64,000 nucleotides of DNA from Triticum aestivum (taxonomy: Eukaryota > Streptophyta > Magnoliopsida > Poales > Poaceae), in contig NC_057802.1 in NCBI RefSeq assembly GCF_018294505.1, positions 317,455,600-317,519,599 of the forward strand, read 5' to 3'. The notes below the pieces were generated by a model, which saw nothing but the letters and a program-made list of their open reading frames with translations, had not been told where the DNA came from and did no database searches. The position numbers and the translations under genes are program-made. This document shows, piece by piece, positions 44,025 to 56,967 of this stretch. Position 1 is the stretch's first letter. Each line of letters begins with the position of its first letter.

Positions 44025-44810
44025 ATGCATGTCTTCTGGCTAACATCAATGAGCAAATTTTGACAAGGTTTTCCAATTCCAATATATTAAACTAACATCT
44101 TCTCGCTAACATCAATGATTAAACTTTGACAAGCTTTTCCCATTCAAAATATGTAATGCCTATGATCATGGAGTCCTGTCGTAGCTTCTTATACTTGTTT
44201 GGGCACTTTTTGCCCAGGGCACTCCACGTGTTGTTAAATTGCCAATGGTCTCTGCAGACTAGTCATGTCACCGGTGTCTAATAATACTCTGTGAAGCTTC
44301 TCGGTCATTCCTTCTGTAATGTAGCGCAAACAGTGACTGCTTCTTTCTGCAAAGTGGAACGACCAACTAGACCCAGTAATGCAGCAGTTTGCCTTGGACA
44401 CATTGGCTCCTTTTGTGCAGTTCAACTAAAATCGAAGTCGGAATAAAACCGAGCTTTAATTTTGATATCCCTGTAAGCAACAATAGGTATAAGGGAAACA
44501 ATTACTGAGAAATAACGGTTGATGACTTGTACTCCCAGAAGAAAAGCATCTACTGATCTACTTTATATTAATGGGAAACAAAGCAGGAGAGTAGCAATTC
44601 TCCATCAGTGTGATTCATTCATATTGACTGAGACATTATCTTAACAATGCCTTGTTTCAACATGTATAAAGAACGACAAAGCAGAAAAGTACCATTCCTA
44701 AAACAATGCAACTGATTCATTTTAATAGAGACATTATCTTAACAATACCTTGGTTAAACATGTAGAAAGAACTACAAAGCAGGATAGTACCATTCCTAAC
44801 AAGTGTTGCA
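44025..44810. repeat. Small tandem duplications in the first module
   Basis: A unit of about 70 bp with CTAACATCAATGA...TTTGACAAG..TTTTCC occurs twice (44038-44160). A unit of about 105 bp with GAGACATTATCTTAACAAT and ACAAAGCAG occurs at about 44629 and 44731, with a third diverged copy near 45480. Confidence 0.7.
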
Positions 44811-46454
44811 GTTTTGAACTAAGATTCAGTAGTTAATTAATTCTGAGAGTGGCATTGCTTAATTTTACCAGCGGCATTAGATTAACGAAAAGCATAAACA
44901 GTTCCAGGGGAGAGTGGGCGCAACAACATTATGTGCTTCCATCTACTTATAAAGGGGGTGATGCAGAGTTTGTTGTAACAAAGCAACAAGCATCATGTCT
45001 GGGTTGGTCCCATTTTTGTTCACTACTTAATGGGAAAAGACAGCAATACAATAGCTTCAATTCAACATTTATTTAAAACGGTACCAATACAAGTAGCACA
45101 ACATCTCAAAGCACACTGCACAATCATGTGGATGAAGGCATGTACTGACCTTTCATGAGACCGAAAAAGGTAAAATACGAATCTCCATCTCCTTTTGTGT
45201 AGTTCCACCAAAATTAAGCAAAGTCACCGGTGTGACATTCAAGTTGAACTGCACAAAACACTCTTAAAACATAAGTGTTTCGAGTAGCGAAGCAAAATGT
45301 CGCAATAGCAACAAGTTGAATCGATAGCCCTGTTTTAACAGAGGCAAAAAGGAAACAATTACTTGCCGATAAAGGAGGATGAAACAAACGGTGACAGAAA
45401 GAAGCATCTAACTTATCTTGGATGGAAAACAAAGTAGGACAGTAGCATTTCTAAAACGGTTGCATTGATTCATATTAAGAGAGACATTCTCTTGAAACAA
45501 CATTCGTTAAAAAATGTAATTTACTTTTAACAGTGGCATTGCTTCAATTTTCCGGCGGCATTCTTAGATTAACAACAACAAAATAGTTGTATGGGACATG
45601 CCAGCACCATGTGCGTCCACACGTATAAATGGGTGATACAGAGTATGTAGCCAAGCAGCATATATGCGCTGGTCCCATATTTATTCTCTTTGAACCTTCT
45701 TCCTATGTGAGGGCAGCAAATCTAGTCCTGCACAAACTACCCGACCCCCCAGTTTCTTTCGCTTTTCAACAAAGAGATCGGTTCCTTACAGATGTGTGTA
45801 CTGGGTTACCCCCTTTTTCCCTTTTCGACCTACAAAGCGGCTGGATAGCCAGTCTATACTACTTTCCGCCCCTCCTTTCCTCATTGAACCACGTCCTAGA
45901 TTCTTGCTCCAGCCCACCGCACCCTTCTTTCCTCTTTGAACCAAGACCTAGATTCGACTACAGATCGAAAAAGATCCACATGCAGCTAGAGCAACGACGG
46001 TTTCAAAGAAACTTATACCTTAGGGTCGTCGGGATGTGGCAAGGCGTGCGGCGGGAGGCCGGATCTGCCCACACTACGTACGGCAGCAAGGAAGAAGGGG
46101 TCGGTGGCCCTCCCGCACAGGCGCTGGGTGAAAGAGAACAGCGCAGCCGGCAGTGGATTGCCTCCCTCGCTAAAGGCGATAGAGTGAACGCTGCACCTCC
46201 TCCCCTTCCCGGTGCGACGGGATATGGACGCCTCCTTCACCAGCTGTGAGGGGGGAGAGAGAGACAAGAGGCCAACGTAGTATTGTTTAGATCTGGTGAA
46301 GAGAGGGTGAGAGACTGTGAATATAGCAAACCCTAGCAAATGAACGCTGAGCCTCCAGCGTGTAACATATATGTAGTGTGGCGAGCGTGTGGAGAGTGCA
46401 AACCCTAGCGAACAAGCGCTGAGGCTCCCGCTTATATATATACTACTGTAGTAC

Positions 46455-46575
46455 GGACTGAGCTCCGGTGCCTTCACTGCACCTGCTTTTGGCTGTATGA
46501 CAGGTGAGCCAGCCACATTTTGGGCCCACCTGTCATAAATCCAAAGGCAGGTGCACTAAGTCAATGAAGTTGCGT
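46455..46575. repeat. Foldback sequence, possible MITE
   Basis: CTTCACTGCACCTGCTTTTGG and TATGACAGGTG are mirrored by CACCTGTCATAAATCCAAAGG and CAGGTGCACTAAGTCAATGAAG. The stem is about 45 bp, nearly continuous, round a short loop at 46510-46530. No clear target duplication was found. Confidence 0.5.
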
Positions 46576-49500
46576 CCATATAGTACTCTCATGTATACGA
46601 CTAATATATAGTGGAGTGGTTTTCTTATTCTCTCCATAACAATCGTTTTAAATTGTGTAAGTACGAAACGAAACTCTTTATTTAATGTACAGTGAAGAAA
46701 ACTAGTACTACTTCCGATGAACTAACGATCCACGCCCACGCGTCCTGGTCGCACTTCCTGTCCTTCACGTGTGGTACACTACCCTCCCTTAAGTGAACAA
46801 CCACACATGCGCCAAATTATCGGAAACGTGTGAGAGTGTGTACAAATAAAGAATTTTAATTTCAATTATCGGAAAGGTTTGAGAGTATTACAAAGTTTGA
46901 CTTCACTCAAATCTAATATGCGGAGTAAATAAAAATGGAGGGCTACTACGTCCATCCGGGTTTTTAGTCCACACCATTTTTTAAATCAAAGTTAATAGCT
47001 GGACAAATAAAATTACAGGGGAGCTGGAGACAAAGTTGTGAGAAGGCTTAGAAATCAATACAAAACTTATGCTCTTAGTACCAACGTCGATCCTTCTTGG
47101 AGGAAACATTTGGTTCATAGCCAATTGTGTGATAAAATTGCACCAACGTGAAAGACGACTGCCTCTCCAACGCAGCCAAGGTGAACTGACGAAGGATACC
47201 ATCTTTGTGCGTAACAAGCAAAGAGCACTGATGGAAGACAGGTTGTTTTTCATTGAAAATCGATCAGCTTCACCAGCCGACGCAACCATGAGGCGCAACC
47301 ATGAGCATCGATAGGTCATCGTGGTGATGCATCATCCATTTGGCATCAAGTTTGGGTGAGGCACCTATGAAGTTCGAAAAATCCTCACTGTGGTCTGTTT
47401 CTTCTCAGTAATCAAGCTCGAGGAAGGAAGAACCACGTGGCAGAGGACAGTGAAGCGGAACAACAATGGCCATCCAATTTTGTGCAGTTCCACTAAAATT
47501 GAGGAAGACATGCCCGGGTATGGAGACACGCATCACTGTTTCCAAAAATATATAAAAGGGTTAGCAACGACATCTCAATTATCAATAAGAATTAATGAAA
47601 AGTACACCAACAAACAGAAGCATCATAATTATCTTGATGGGAACTAAACCAGGATACCCGAGAAAAAAAGCATTTCTTCATTTAACCAGTGATAGTACTA
47701 CCACCATATGGACAATGACCGCACAACCACCATGTACTTTTTGTCGAAACAACATGTATACCTCCACCGAGGCATAAATCAGGACAACTTTTCGAGTGGC
47801 ATTTCCTCTATAATAGTACTAGTAGGTGATGTTGGACCAGCCGACGAACCCTAGCTACTACGCATGGGGAGCTGGGGAGTAGTCGCATAGAAGAAAACCC
47901 GCACGCAGCGACCTGGGGAGCTGGACCAGTACAAGAAGTTATACCTCAGGTGGGCGAGATGTCGTTTAGGCGGGCGGGCGGGATCTGCCCACACGACGGC
48001 AGCGAACAAGGGCGCGGAGGATCTACGTCCGCGCTAGCGCCAGCTCCGAGAGGACGGTGCGCATCGGCTTCCTCCGTCGCCGACGGCGACAACGTCAACG
48101 CTGCACCTCCTCACCTCCCGCAGCGGACGGGATTCGGCCGGATCTGTGACCACCGGTGAGGAGAGAGATAGAGTGGACACTGTCATCTTGTTTTGATATG
48201 GAGAGGGTGAGAGAGCGATACGCGAGAAACTCTATCAAACAAGAGGCTATAATGGAGTAAAAAATCTCTCATAGCAGTGGTTTTAAATAGAATACGCGCG
48301 TTCCCGGAAAAAAGAAACGAAAACTGGCGGACAATTTTTCTAACGTACCAAGAAAGAAAACTCAATCAAAAACACGCCCCCGCTTCCAGGTCGCGAGAGT
48401 CGTCGCGCACACACACATAGACATAGACATGCATATCCGTGTTTACGTAAAATTCCATTTCCATCTCCATCTCCAATCATATTTGTCCAACTGGCACATT
48501 ATTTACGTTGTTAATTATATACGCATCAATATTAATGTACAACATCTCTTGTTTGCGCACGTCCGGACCGCTGCCACGGCCGGTCCTGACCAACCCGAAC
48601 CCTCTTCATCACCCGCGCGTGCTTCCCGCCCGAAACGGTCAGTGCCGCATTCATGCCCTGCCAGAGCGGACGTGACCTCTCACTGGTGCCGGCACTGAAG
48701 CGGCGCGCCGGCCGAGAGAGCGTCGCCCGCGCCGCTTCCGGGTGCACGCGGCTGCTCCGCGTTCAAAGGTCGCAATAGCCGGCTACAACATGCATGTAAA
48801 AAGTTCTTGGGAGTCCGTGTTACGGCTAGCTGTCCTCCCCCAACTCATCAATCTCTTCCAGTAGTGCTAGTACTCCATGGCGCGATCCATCGACAAGCAG
48901 GCAGGAAAGTTATCGTATACTCGGTTTGCGGTGAGTGGCATGCCGAGCGACCGTGTGGGGTCGAGCCGTGGAGGAGGGTGAGACACAAACACAACAGACG
49001 TGATTTAAACGTTGGTTTTGCTCGATTGCACGATCCAACGAAACGAAACGTTGGTTTCTCCCCGTTTCCATTTTTTCTCCGGAAAAACGGAAACTTTCCA
49101 CTCCATTTTTATTCCTATTCCAAGGTTGCCCCGTTACAACATTCCATCAAATACAAAGGAAAACTAACACGCATGCTGATGCATCTCAATGATTCACAGA
49201 TCATAGCCAATATTTACTTCACAACTAAAGAAAAAAGTTGTGAGAGCGTGTACGAAAGAAAAACTACTGATGGGGTCACTACGACTAAAACCCTAAACCT
49301 AAACATGATTTAATTTCCTGGCCAGGTAGAACCTGTCGAAGGAAAGACGGCTGGCACCCTCGGATCATACGATGCTTTTGTGCAGTTCCACTAAAATCGA
49401 CCTGAGCATCCCTGATGGCAAAGATATTGAAGAAGTGTGATTAGAATAATAGTACTGGCACTAGTTCATGAGACATAAACTCATCACAAGTAGAAGCCAG

Positions 49501-50224
49501 TAGAAGTAGAGAAAGATCGACATGGAGATGGAGCTACGGCAGTGGAGCAAGCCGGCTCCAAAAGGAAGATGGGCTACCTGGGACATCGGGCTATAGCTAG
49601 AAGGGCGGTTGGGACGCGGCATCGGCCCATACCGCGGTGACCCCCGATTGGGACGCACCGACTGTGGGTTTTCTCCCTCGCCGATGTCGACCGCGTCTAC
49701 GCAGAACATTGTTCCCTTCCCCCAGCTGCGGGATCAGGCCCGTTGTTCTATGCTTGTGAAGAGAGCAACCTAAGCAAGCAGGCTTGTAGCTTAGGCTCCT
49801 ACTAGTGTATATATAGTGGTTTTCTTTTTCTCTCCATATCAACCATTTTATATTGCGTACGTGTCATTCAAGAGTGAAATGATGGTTGCTTCTTCCGACT
49901 AACTTACTGTCTGATTTGACTGCTCCTTAGTGGCCCCTACACGTACTCCCCCTACGTGTATGCAGCAGTCACACGTACGCATGGACGCAAAAACGCGCGC
50001 GACGCCCTAATGCATGCATGTCCGAGCACACGACGGAACACACACGGCCACGCTCAAGTGCTCAACCCTACACATGCATGTACACACATACTCAGTCCGG
50101 GTGAGCTAGTGACTGTATAAACACCGGAATATATATATATATTGAGTGCAATGAGCGTATTATGAAGTCCACTGACCGTATTTTTAAAAATATACAGTGA
50201 CAGACGGTGTATTTATCTCGTTTG

Positions 50225-51015
50225 AAATTAAGCCATATTAACCGGAGAGGAGGCAGTATGAACTAGCATTACTTTGCTGTGTCCCGTCAACTTGCCGAAC
50301 GAGGAGAAGGTTGCAGGACGGGAGAAGCTTGCGCGCGGTGGCTCACAGGACAAGGAGAAACTTTTGACTAATGCAAGCTCTCCCTCGCTTAGGCGGTGGA
50401 CGTGCAATAGTTAATTCGGTGTCAGATTGCCAGGAGCATAGACTATACTACTAGTGCTATTATTGTTCGACTTCCCGAATAGGCGAACAGCCAAGCACAA
50501 AGTAAACAGGTCAGCAAACCTTGCGGCGCATCTTCGTGCGAACCGTGCGGCGCATCTTCGTGCGAACCGTGCGGCGCATCTTCGTGCGAACCGTGCTTGC
50601 TGCACTTTGAATGTGGCCGAGAGCTGGCTTGATGAAACACCTCGCTTCCTACTTCTTTTTTTGCGGGGTACCTCGCTTCCTAGTGACCAGTGTCTTGGCT
50701 GATCGTCCTAAGAATGCTTATATATGAATAAAGCTCTCTCATTTACCCGCAAAAAAGATTAAGCCATATTAACCGGAAAGGAGGGAGTACAGACTAGCAC
50801 TACTTTTTGGTGTGTCCCGTCAACCCGCAGAACGAGGAGAAGCTTGCAGGCCAAGGTGAAGCTCGCTTACGCCTTTTGACTAATGCAACCTACCCTCGGT
50901 GGACATGCATCAGTCCATTCGGTGTCAGATTGTCAGAGGCATACACTGTAGTACCCAACATGCGGAGTACCATCATTGTTCGACTTCACGAAGAGGCGAA
51001 GAGCCAAGCGCAGTA
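50225..51015. repeat. Duplicated segment of about 270 bp
   Basis: The segment from TTAAGCCATATTAACCGGA to AGCCAAGC occurs at about 50228-50498 and 50759-51008. Shared landmarks are GTGTCCCGTCAAC, CTTTTGACTAATGCAA and ATTCGGTGTCAGATTG. A 24-bp x 3 array lies between the copies. Confidence 0.75.
50522..50593. repeat. 24-bp tandem repeat, three copies
   Basis: The unit TGCGGCGCATCTTCGTGCGA plus ACCG is repeated three times without change. Being a multiple of three it keeps frames open on both strands. Confidence 0.92.
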
Positions 51016-51877
51016 GTACGAGTAGTACTACTACTAGAACCGCATGGTGGAGCGTCTGTACTCTTATTTTTTTATCTCTGATAAAGTACACGTTTATTCC
51101 GGAGAAGGGCGGAAAACGGTAGCCTAACATGTAATGAATGATATCGATCAACCAACCATGCTCGAATATATCTTGGCCTCCGTGCGAGCCCGTCTGTGTG
51201 TTCTCGCTCCTCGTCTCTCTCAAGGAACGGCGGGTTGGCTCTTTGCCGTCAATTGAGATCGGTTTGCTCACACTCCTGTCCCACATGTCAGTGATATGCC
51301 AAGAGGAGGTGCGTTGACCAACTGGCCATACGCGTACTTGGTTTTGCACCTTCATACTACTCCTCCCTCCATCACAGTTTACAGGGCGCGCTTCATTATG
51401 ATGCATTTCTCTCAATGCATTTCCACCACCAGAGAGACTTTAGACGCGTCTGGTTTAATGCTCAATTAATTAGGGCGTGGTAATTGCAATCAAGTCCACA
51501 ATTTTCTCTCCATGTACTGTACTACTACGGAGTGGAGTAAGTGCATGCATGTGTGTACCCGGGGTGGAAGCACTGCATGCATGTGTGTACGCATTATTCC
51601 CTCTAGTAATAGACGCCGTGCTATAACTACCAATGCTATTTTTCAGGCCGATCGCTAGTCGCCTTGGTCCCACATATTTTTTTTCTTTTTTCTGAAGCGC
51701 GTTGTATAAACAGTGACGGATGGAGTAGTATGAGCGGATTCAAAGAAGAGCGTATTGATGGTTACTTCTTCAGAGCAACTTACAGTGGGAAAGGTGGGGC
51801 TTATGATTTGACTGCTCATTACTCACTATTAATGCGGCGCAACGACCGGGCTGAGTCTCCCATGCGGTTGTGCACTA

Positions 51878-52095
51878 CCCCCTCGGTTCTTAAATATACT
51901 CCAGAGTATTTGTCTTTCTAGAGATTTCAACGAGTGAATACTCAAATATTTGTCTTTTTAGAGATTTCAAATGGACTGGCACATACAGATGTATATAGAC
52001 ATATTTTAGAGTGTAGATTCACTCATTTTGCTCGGTATGTAGTCACTTGTTGAAATCTCTAGAAAGACGAATAGAATATTTAGGAACGGAGGGAG
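51878..52095. mobile_element. Stowaway-type MITE
   Basis: The terminal inverted repeats (CCCCTCGGTTCTTAAATA and, inverted, CTCCCTCCGTTCCTAAATA) extend about 45 bp and are flanked by TA. The left arm holds an internal duplication of TTTGTCTTTCTAGAGATTTC. A partial extra copy of the right half lies at 52098-52187. The ends fit the Triticeae Tc1/Mariner MITE groups. Confidence 0.82.
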
Positions 52096-53304
52096 TACAC
52101 ATACGAAGCAAAATGAGTGAATCTACACTCTAAAATATGCCCGTTTGAAATTTGTAAAAAGACAAATATTTAGGAACGAAGGAGTATAATTTTGTGCATG
52201 GCACATGGACCCGGATGATGAAGAGGCTTCTGGCAATGCTATCAAGCTTCCATCATTTGTTTACATAATTGACGTACTATACAAATAATTTTCCAGCGAC
52301 ATGAAATTGTACAATGGTGTGAGCTTTCAGCTTTTGTTTCGCGTGTCTTGCCATCGATGCTCTTTCAGAAACAATAAAAAACTAACTTCCTTGCTAATGC
52401 ATGTCAATTATTAGCAGATCAGAGCTAATAATTACATCACAACTGAAGACAGAGTTGTCAGAAGGTGTTAAATTAAAATTGATCCATGCTTTCATTGGCA
52501 GCAACGACCCCCCAGCTCTGTCTAAATCAACAAGGCATGTTGGGAAAAAAAGTAGCTGTCTGGAGCATGCAACATTCCGATCATTTTGTGCAGTTCCACT
52601 AAAATAGAGCTGAGCGTCCTTGTTCCAAAGATATTAAGTGTGATTACGATAATAGAGGACTGCTGATGAAACAATAAACACACAAATAGAAGCCGGTCAC
52701 CTTTGCAGTCTCTCTTAAGACTAACTAGTTGGAGAAGATTAGGCTCGGAGTTGGATGAGGAGGATAGAGCAAAACCAATCTCCCTTTGTGCAGTCGCACT
52801 GAAATGTAGAGACGTTGCCCGTGTGACATTTTAGTACAACTGCAAAAAACACTCTTAAGAAAAAAGTGATTTGTGCAGTTCACTAAAAGGTCGCAATAGC
52901 AATGACTAGAAAGGAAACAATTACTGGCCAATAACAGTTGATGACACATGCGACGACAAAAAAGAAGCATATTCCTTGTCCTAAGGGAAGATAACAACAC
53001 GGTTGTGTTTGTCTAAAACGGTGTGAGGACGAGAATGCAATATGGAAAGTACGCCGGACGAGCTACGTTTTGGGCAAAGAACTATGGAAGATCCACATGC
53101 AGCGACGTGGGAAGACGGGCAGTGGAGCAAGGCCGGAGGGGATACCTGGAGGTCGTCGGGATGTAACTAGGTGAGCGGCGGCGGGCGGAATCTACGAGCA
53201 GGTGGCGTAGGCCCTGCCGCGCCGGAGCTTGGTCAGAGAGAACGGCGTGTACTGCAGATCGGGACGTGCTGCCTCGGCACCGTCAAACGGAGAAACGATG
53301 CACT

Positions 53305-53516
53305 TCCTCCCTTTCCCCCGGCGGATGGGATGCGGCCGGATCAGTGACCAACGGTTAGAGAGAGAGAGAGGCCACCGCACTCCCTTTCCCCCGGCGGACG
53401 GGATGCGGCCGGATCAGTGACCAACGGTGAGAGAGAGAGGCCACCGCACTCCCTTTCCCCCGGCGGACGGGATGCGGCCGGATCAGTGACCAACGGTGAG
53501 AGAGAGAGGCCACCGC
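53305..53516. repeat. 68-bp tandem repeat, about three copies
   Basis: The unit contains CCCCCGGCGGACGGGATGCG, GCCGGATCAGTGACCAACGG and GAGAGAGAGAGGCCACCGCA. The last two copies are nearly identical and the first is diverged and longer in GA. It amplifies the end of the third block of the surrounding modules. Confidence 0.88.
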
Positions 53517-53610
53517 AGCCTTGTGTGAGATACTCTAAAGAGCGACAAACCAGGCAGGCAGGCTCCATTGTATATAGTGAGCGGACTACCTTTTTCTCCA
53601 TATAAATCGT

Positions 53611-55610
53611 TTTATATTCTGTGTACGTGCCATTGAGCGCTATAACTTTATTTAAAAATAACGCAGCAATGCGTCAAGTCGAACTTTGTTTCGTGCACGC
53701 GTGGTACACGACCTCCCTAGGTAAACAACCGCTACAGGCGTTCAAATTAGCACGTGGGCTGCCATTTCATAAAGAAATGAGCTCCACCGTGTACCCGCGC
53801 GGGTGTGGCTGGGCACGAAGCGTGAGTACGTGCACGGTGCACCTATTCTCTTCTTGTATACGTACACCACCTACGTGGGGTTGTGTGAGAGAGATACAAA
53901 CCTAGAGAGATATAGTGTGTGGGTTCTTGAGAGGTTTTTTTTGGGGGGGCGTCAATCAAAGAATGTAACATATGCAATGTGTGTGAAATAGAGTCCTGGA
54001 TATAACATATATATAGAGGGGGCGATCCACGAGAAGAGAGTGGAGGTATCATCGGCTTGATGTGTCCATAGAATCAAAGAGAGGGATGATGTGTGTGTGT
54101 GTGTGTGCGCGCGCGCGCGATCGATAAAGAGTGCCATCGAATTTGTGTGTGCCCACGTCAAAGATATAGAGTGGCTGGCCTACTGGAACGTGAGATGGGA
54201 CATGTGCAGTTTGTCTCTGTGGCATGGATACCTACCTGCAGCGCTCGACTATCGGTGTGTGGTGGGGGAAGAGGGAGGCCCAATTAACTATAGAGGTACA
54301 ATGGCTGGTATATGTGTGGAGGAGGAGAGAGGCCTACCTCATGTATTAAGGAGATCGATCTGCCTCATGTATTAAGGGAGATCGATCGGCATCCATGCAT
54401 ATGTGCAGGAGAGGAATAAGGTTGGGAGAGAGACAGAGCTAGAGTGTTGGAGGGGGTGGTAGTGGAGTTGCTTCTAACAAATGGTGGGATAGGCTTGCTA
54501 GACAAACAGAGGGCACTCCCGCAATATCAATAAGAGAGGAGATGGCTGCTTGTTGTCTGTGCACGTGCGTGTGAGAGACGGGTCAGGAGGCATGCACGAA
54601 TGATGAGGGGGGACGATGTGGCTGTGGTAAGCAAACGTAACTACATAGGAAGATCAATCGCCCTTTGTTAGAGAAAGGAGAGACATAACTTGTGAGGTAC
54701 GTCGATCGATGGGGGGGTAGTTAAAGTCGATCTAGGTATATGTTGGGAGATCGATCGGTATACATGCATGTGTGTGTTAGAAGCAAATGAGGCACGAGGA
54801 GAAGGATAGAGAGAGAGGGATGCATGTAGGAGGTGGTACGAGAGGCATACTATATCGAGGGGGGAGGAGTGTGCGAGTACGAGAACGACGAAAAGAGTGG
54901 TGGGAGTGAGGCATGGACGGTGACAAGAGAAGAGGGGAAGCTTGTGTTTGTGCTAGGCACACCTGGCTAGAGAGGCATATCGATCGATGTGTGCCGTAAA
55001 GAAGGAGCTGGGGGCCTACACACACCGTGGGTGAACGACCTAAAGTGAAAAGACGAATTTGCGCCATGGAGCTAGAGAATGCTGAGGGAGGGTGAGAGGG
55101 ATGCGGGCGTGTGCATGCACAAGAGAAAGTTAGCGCTAGCTACAAAGATAAGAGGGTTGTGTGGGTGTAAAAGACGAATAGAGATCATATATACTTCATT
55201 ATAAAAAGCGAATTCGGATATTTGAAGAATTTATCATAGTGTTTCAAACCGACGCATGTGTGAATATATATAACGGTGATACACATGGTGTGGTCATGAA
55301 CATGTTATACTACATTTAATATACTTTATCTCTACTCTTATAAAAAATGGAGTTGTTGATGATGGTGTGCCTGCCATCCTGCATTATAGGCCGTCCGATT
55401 TATATCTGGCGGATAGCAAGGAAACTATGATGGTTGAAGTTGGCAACAATCATGATTGTAGATTCTTATTGAAATAGAGAAACGAATTCAAATTTATTTC
55501 GAATTGTAGCGGTAGTATAGACATTTGGAATGCACTAAAATGTTGGTATGAGTAGGTTACATGCATTATACAGCAAGCGAAAAAATTTAATCGGACATAA
55601 CATGGATTCA
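53611..55610. other. Purine-rich CACTA interior
   Basis: No gene is supported. The region is rich in GAGAG and GATCGATCG motifs (54340-54380, 54700-54750, 54980) and holds the GT/GC microsatellite at 54090-54120. A duplicated CTCATGTATTAAGG(G)AGATCGATC occurs at 54337 and 54364. From 55200 it becomes AT-rich. Confidence 0.55.
54090..54120. repeat. (GT)n(GC)n microsatellite
   Basis: About nine GT units pass directly into about six GC units. Both parts are alternating purine-pyrimidine, so the tract could adopt Z-DNA. Confidence 0.9.
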
Positions 55611-55612
55611 TA

Positions 55613-55849
55613 CTCCCTCCTTCCATCTATATAGGGCGTAATGAGATTTTTAAGAGCGCCTTTGACTATTGACAAGATTAATAGTACATGACATGCACAA
55701 TGTGAAAATTATATCATTGAAAGAACCTTTCACGGACGAATTTAACGGTGTGCTTTGTGTAAGTTGCATGTCATATATCATTGCTCTAATATTTGGGCAA
55801 AGTTAGCATCGAAAAACGCATTAGGCCCTATATAGATGGAAGGAGGGAG
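55613..55849. mobile_element. Stowaway-type MITE, 237 bp
   Basis: The ends CTCCCTCCTTCCATCTATAT and its inverse are flanked by TA (55611-55612 and 55850-55851). The terminal repeat continues GGGCGTAATG against CATTAGGCCC. It is a clean, probably recent insertion with no coding capacity. Confidence 0.93.
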
Positions 55850-55851
55850 TA

Positions 55852-56253
55852 GCTTTGAATAGCATTTGTATAGTAAAACGGGGCAAGACTCTCTCTTTGC
55901 GTGGTGTGAATAGTTTTATTTTTTTCGTTTTCTTTTTGGTTGAGGGAAGTGCGAATTGATTTGGTACGTACAAGTACAATATTACTACACGTTAGGCTTG
56001 TCCCTAAAATTCAACCCGCGTCTTGTTATATCCCGGAAATTCAGATATCGTGCTCCCAAAACTGGCGCCTTCACAACCCGCGCCTTGCTATCCCGAAATT
56101 ACAATGCGCGCGAAAACTCCCTCCAGCTGCCAAATCCCGACACGCGAAATCCCCCTTCTAACCCTGAGCCGAAAGGGCCGCTAGTTCAAATCGGTGGGGG
56201 GGGGGGTACTTTTGTAACACACCCTACATTTTGGACAAGCGCGTCCCTAAGTC
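55852..56253. other. Upstream region of the CACTA TNPA-type gene
   Basis: The sequence changes from AT-rich to GC-rich and includes a run of about 13 G at 56196-56208. No clear TATA box was found at a useful distance. The gene promoter is presumably here. Confidence 0.4.
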
Positions 56254-56967
56254 ATGCTTCACCCCCTCCCATCGCCCCCTTTTCGCCATTCGAAATCCCA
56301 GGCCGCCATAACCTCTCCGCTCCAGCCGCGAAACCCCACCCTCCTCCGTCCGCCACGTCACCGCTGCCCAGCCGGAGCCTCTTCCCCGACGACGTTGTCC
56401 ACCGCAACAGCTCGACGTCCCTCTGCCACCTCCCCGGATGAGGATCCGTCGTCCATCTCGCCGTCCCGCCGGTTCAGCCGCCCCGTCCTCCACCTCCAAG
56501 GAGCTGCTCCGATGATCGCCTCATCTATCGCAGCTGCTCCATCCCCACAGCGCCGCCTTAACCTGCTCCACTGGAACCGCAGCATCCTCACCGACTCCTC
56601 GGACGAAGCTGAGGCCTACTCGGCGCCACCAAAGAGGTTGTACACTCATCGCATCGCACCTTCTCCTTTACTCGACCTCCTGGCGCCGACGGTGCTCCAT
56701 CCCGCACCCCCATTCAGCGGCTACCTTGAAGCCGGCGCCACGGGGCGACATCTCCATGGCGGCTCTCCCCCAGTGCGAGGCCCCTTCGGCGGCGGCGGCC
56801 ATAGCAGCCGGATCTACTGCTGCTGCTCCGGCTCTTGCTCGCTCGCTCGCGCTGCTACTGCTGCACCGGCTCTCGCTCGATCGCTCGCTCGCCCAGCTAC
56901 TGCTGCTGCTCTCCCCCTCGCTCGTGCTGCTGCTCTGCTCCGATTAAGCCACACTTCAGTCGACTGA
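56254..56967 (+). pseudogene. GC-rich leader exon region of the TNPA-type gene
   Basis: A 237-codon open frame, rich in Ser, Pro and Arg, covers this stretch. The part 56490-56636 is homologous in DNA to exon 2 at 57463-57648. It also ends AAAGAG followed by GTTGTAC, a matching splice donor. The reading frame that would continue correctly into exon 2 has a TGA near 56513, whereas the open frame does not fit the exon 2 phase, so a small indel or stop has broken the 5' part. A CTCGCTCG/CTGCTGCT block at 56815-56940 is a compositional repeat. Confidence 0.45.

Larger units (their letters stand above)
43971..53610. repeat. Amplified non-coding modules of CACTA (four diverged units)
   Basis: Several blocks recur in the same order. 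Block 1, TTTTGTGCAGTTCCACTAAA, lies at about 44413, 47480, 49378 and 52573, with variants at 45195, 52784 and 52862. Block 2 is an AAACAATTACT/TAACGGTTGATGA segment (44498, 45354, 52915). Block 3 is a GC-rich segment with GATCCACATGCAG, CGTCGGGATGT and a GACGGGAT(G)CGGCCGGATC end (45970, 47850, 49520, 53090). Block 4, TATATAGTGG with CTCTCCATA and TTTTATATTG, lies at 46608, 49806 and 53570. Spacing is 1.9-3.2 kb. Short open frames here are not shared between units, so I call none of them. Confidence 0.75.

Noticed and set aside
45629..46249. A 206-codon forward frame in the CACTA interior
   Set aside because: It spans a module block whose copies elsewhere do not keep the frame, and no motif was recognised.
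46013..46516. A 167-codon reverse frame
   Set aside because: It is the shadow of the same GC-rich module, with no homologous frame in the other units.
48807..49313. A 168-codon forward frame starting MGVRVTASCPPPT
   Set aside because: It overlaps a module block and changes composition midway; no domain and no sister frame in the other modules.
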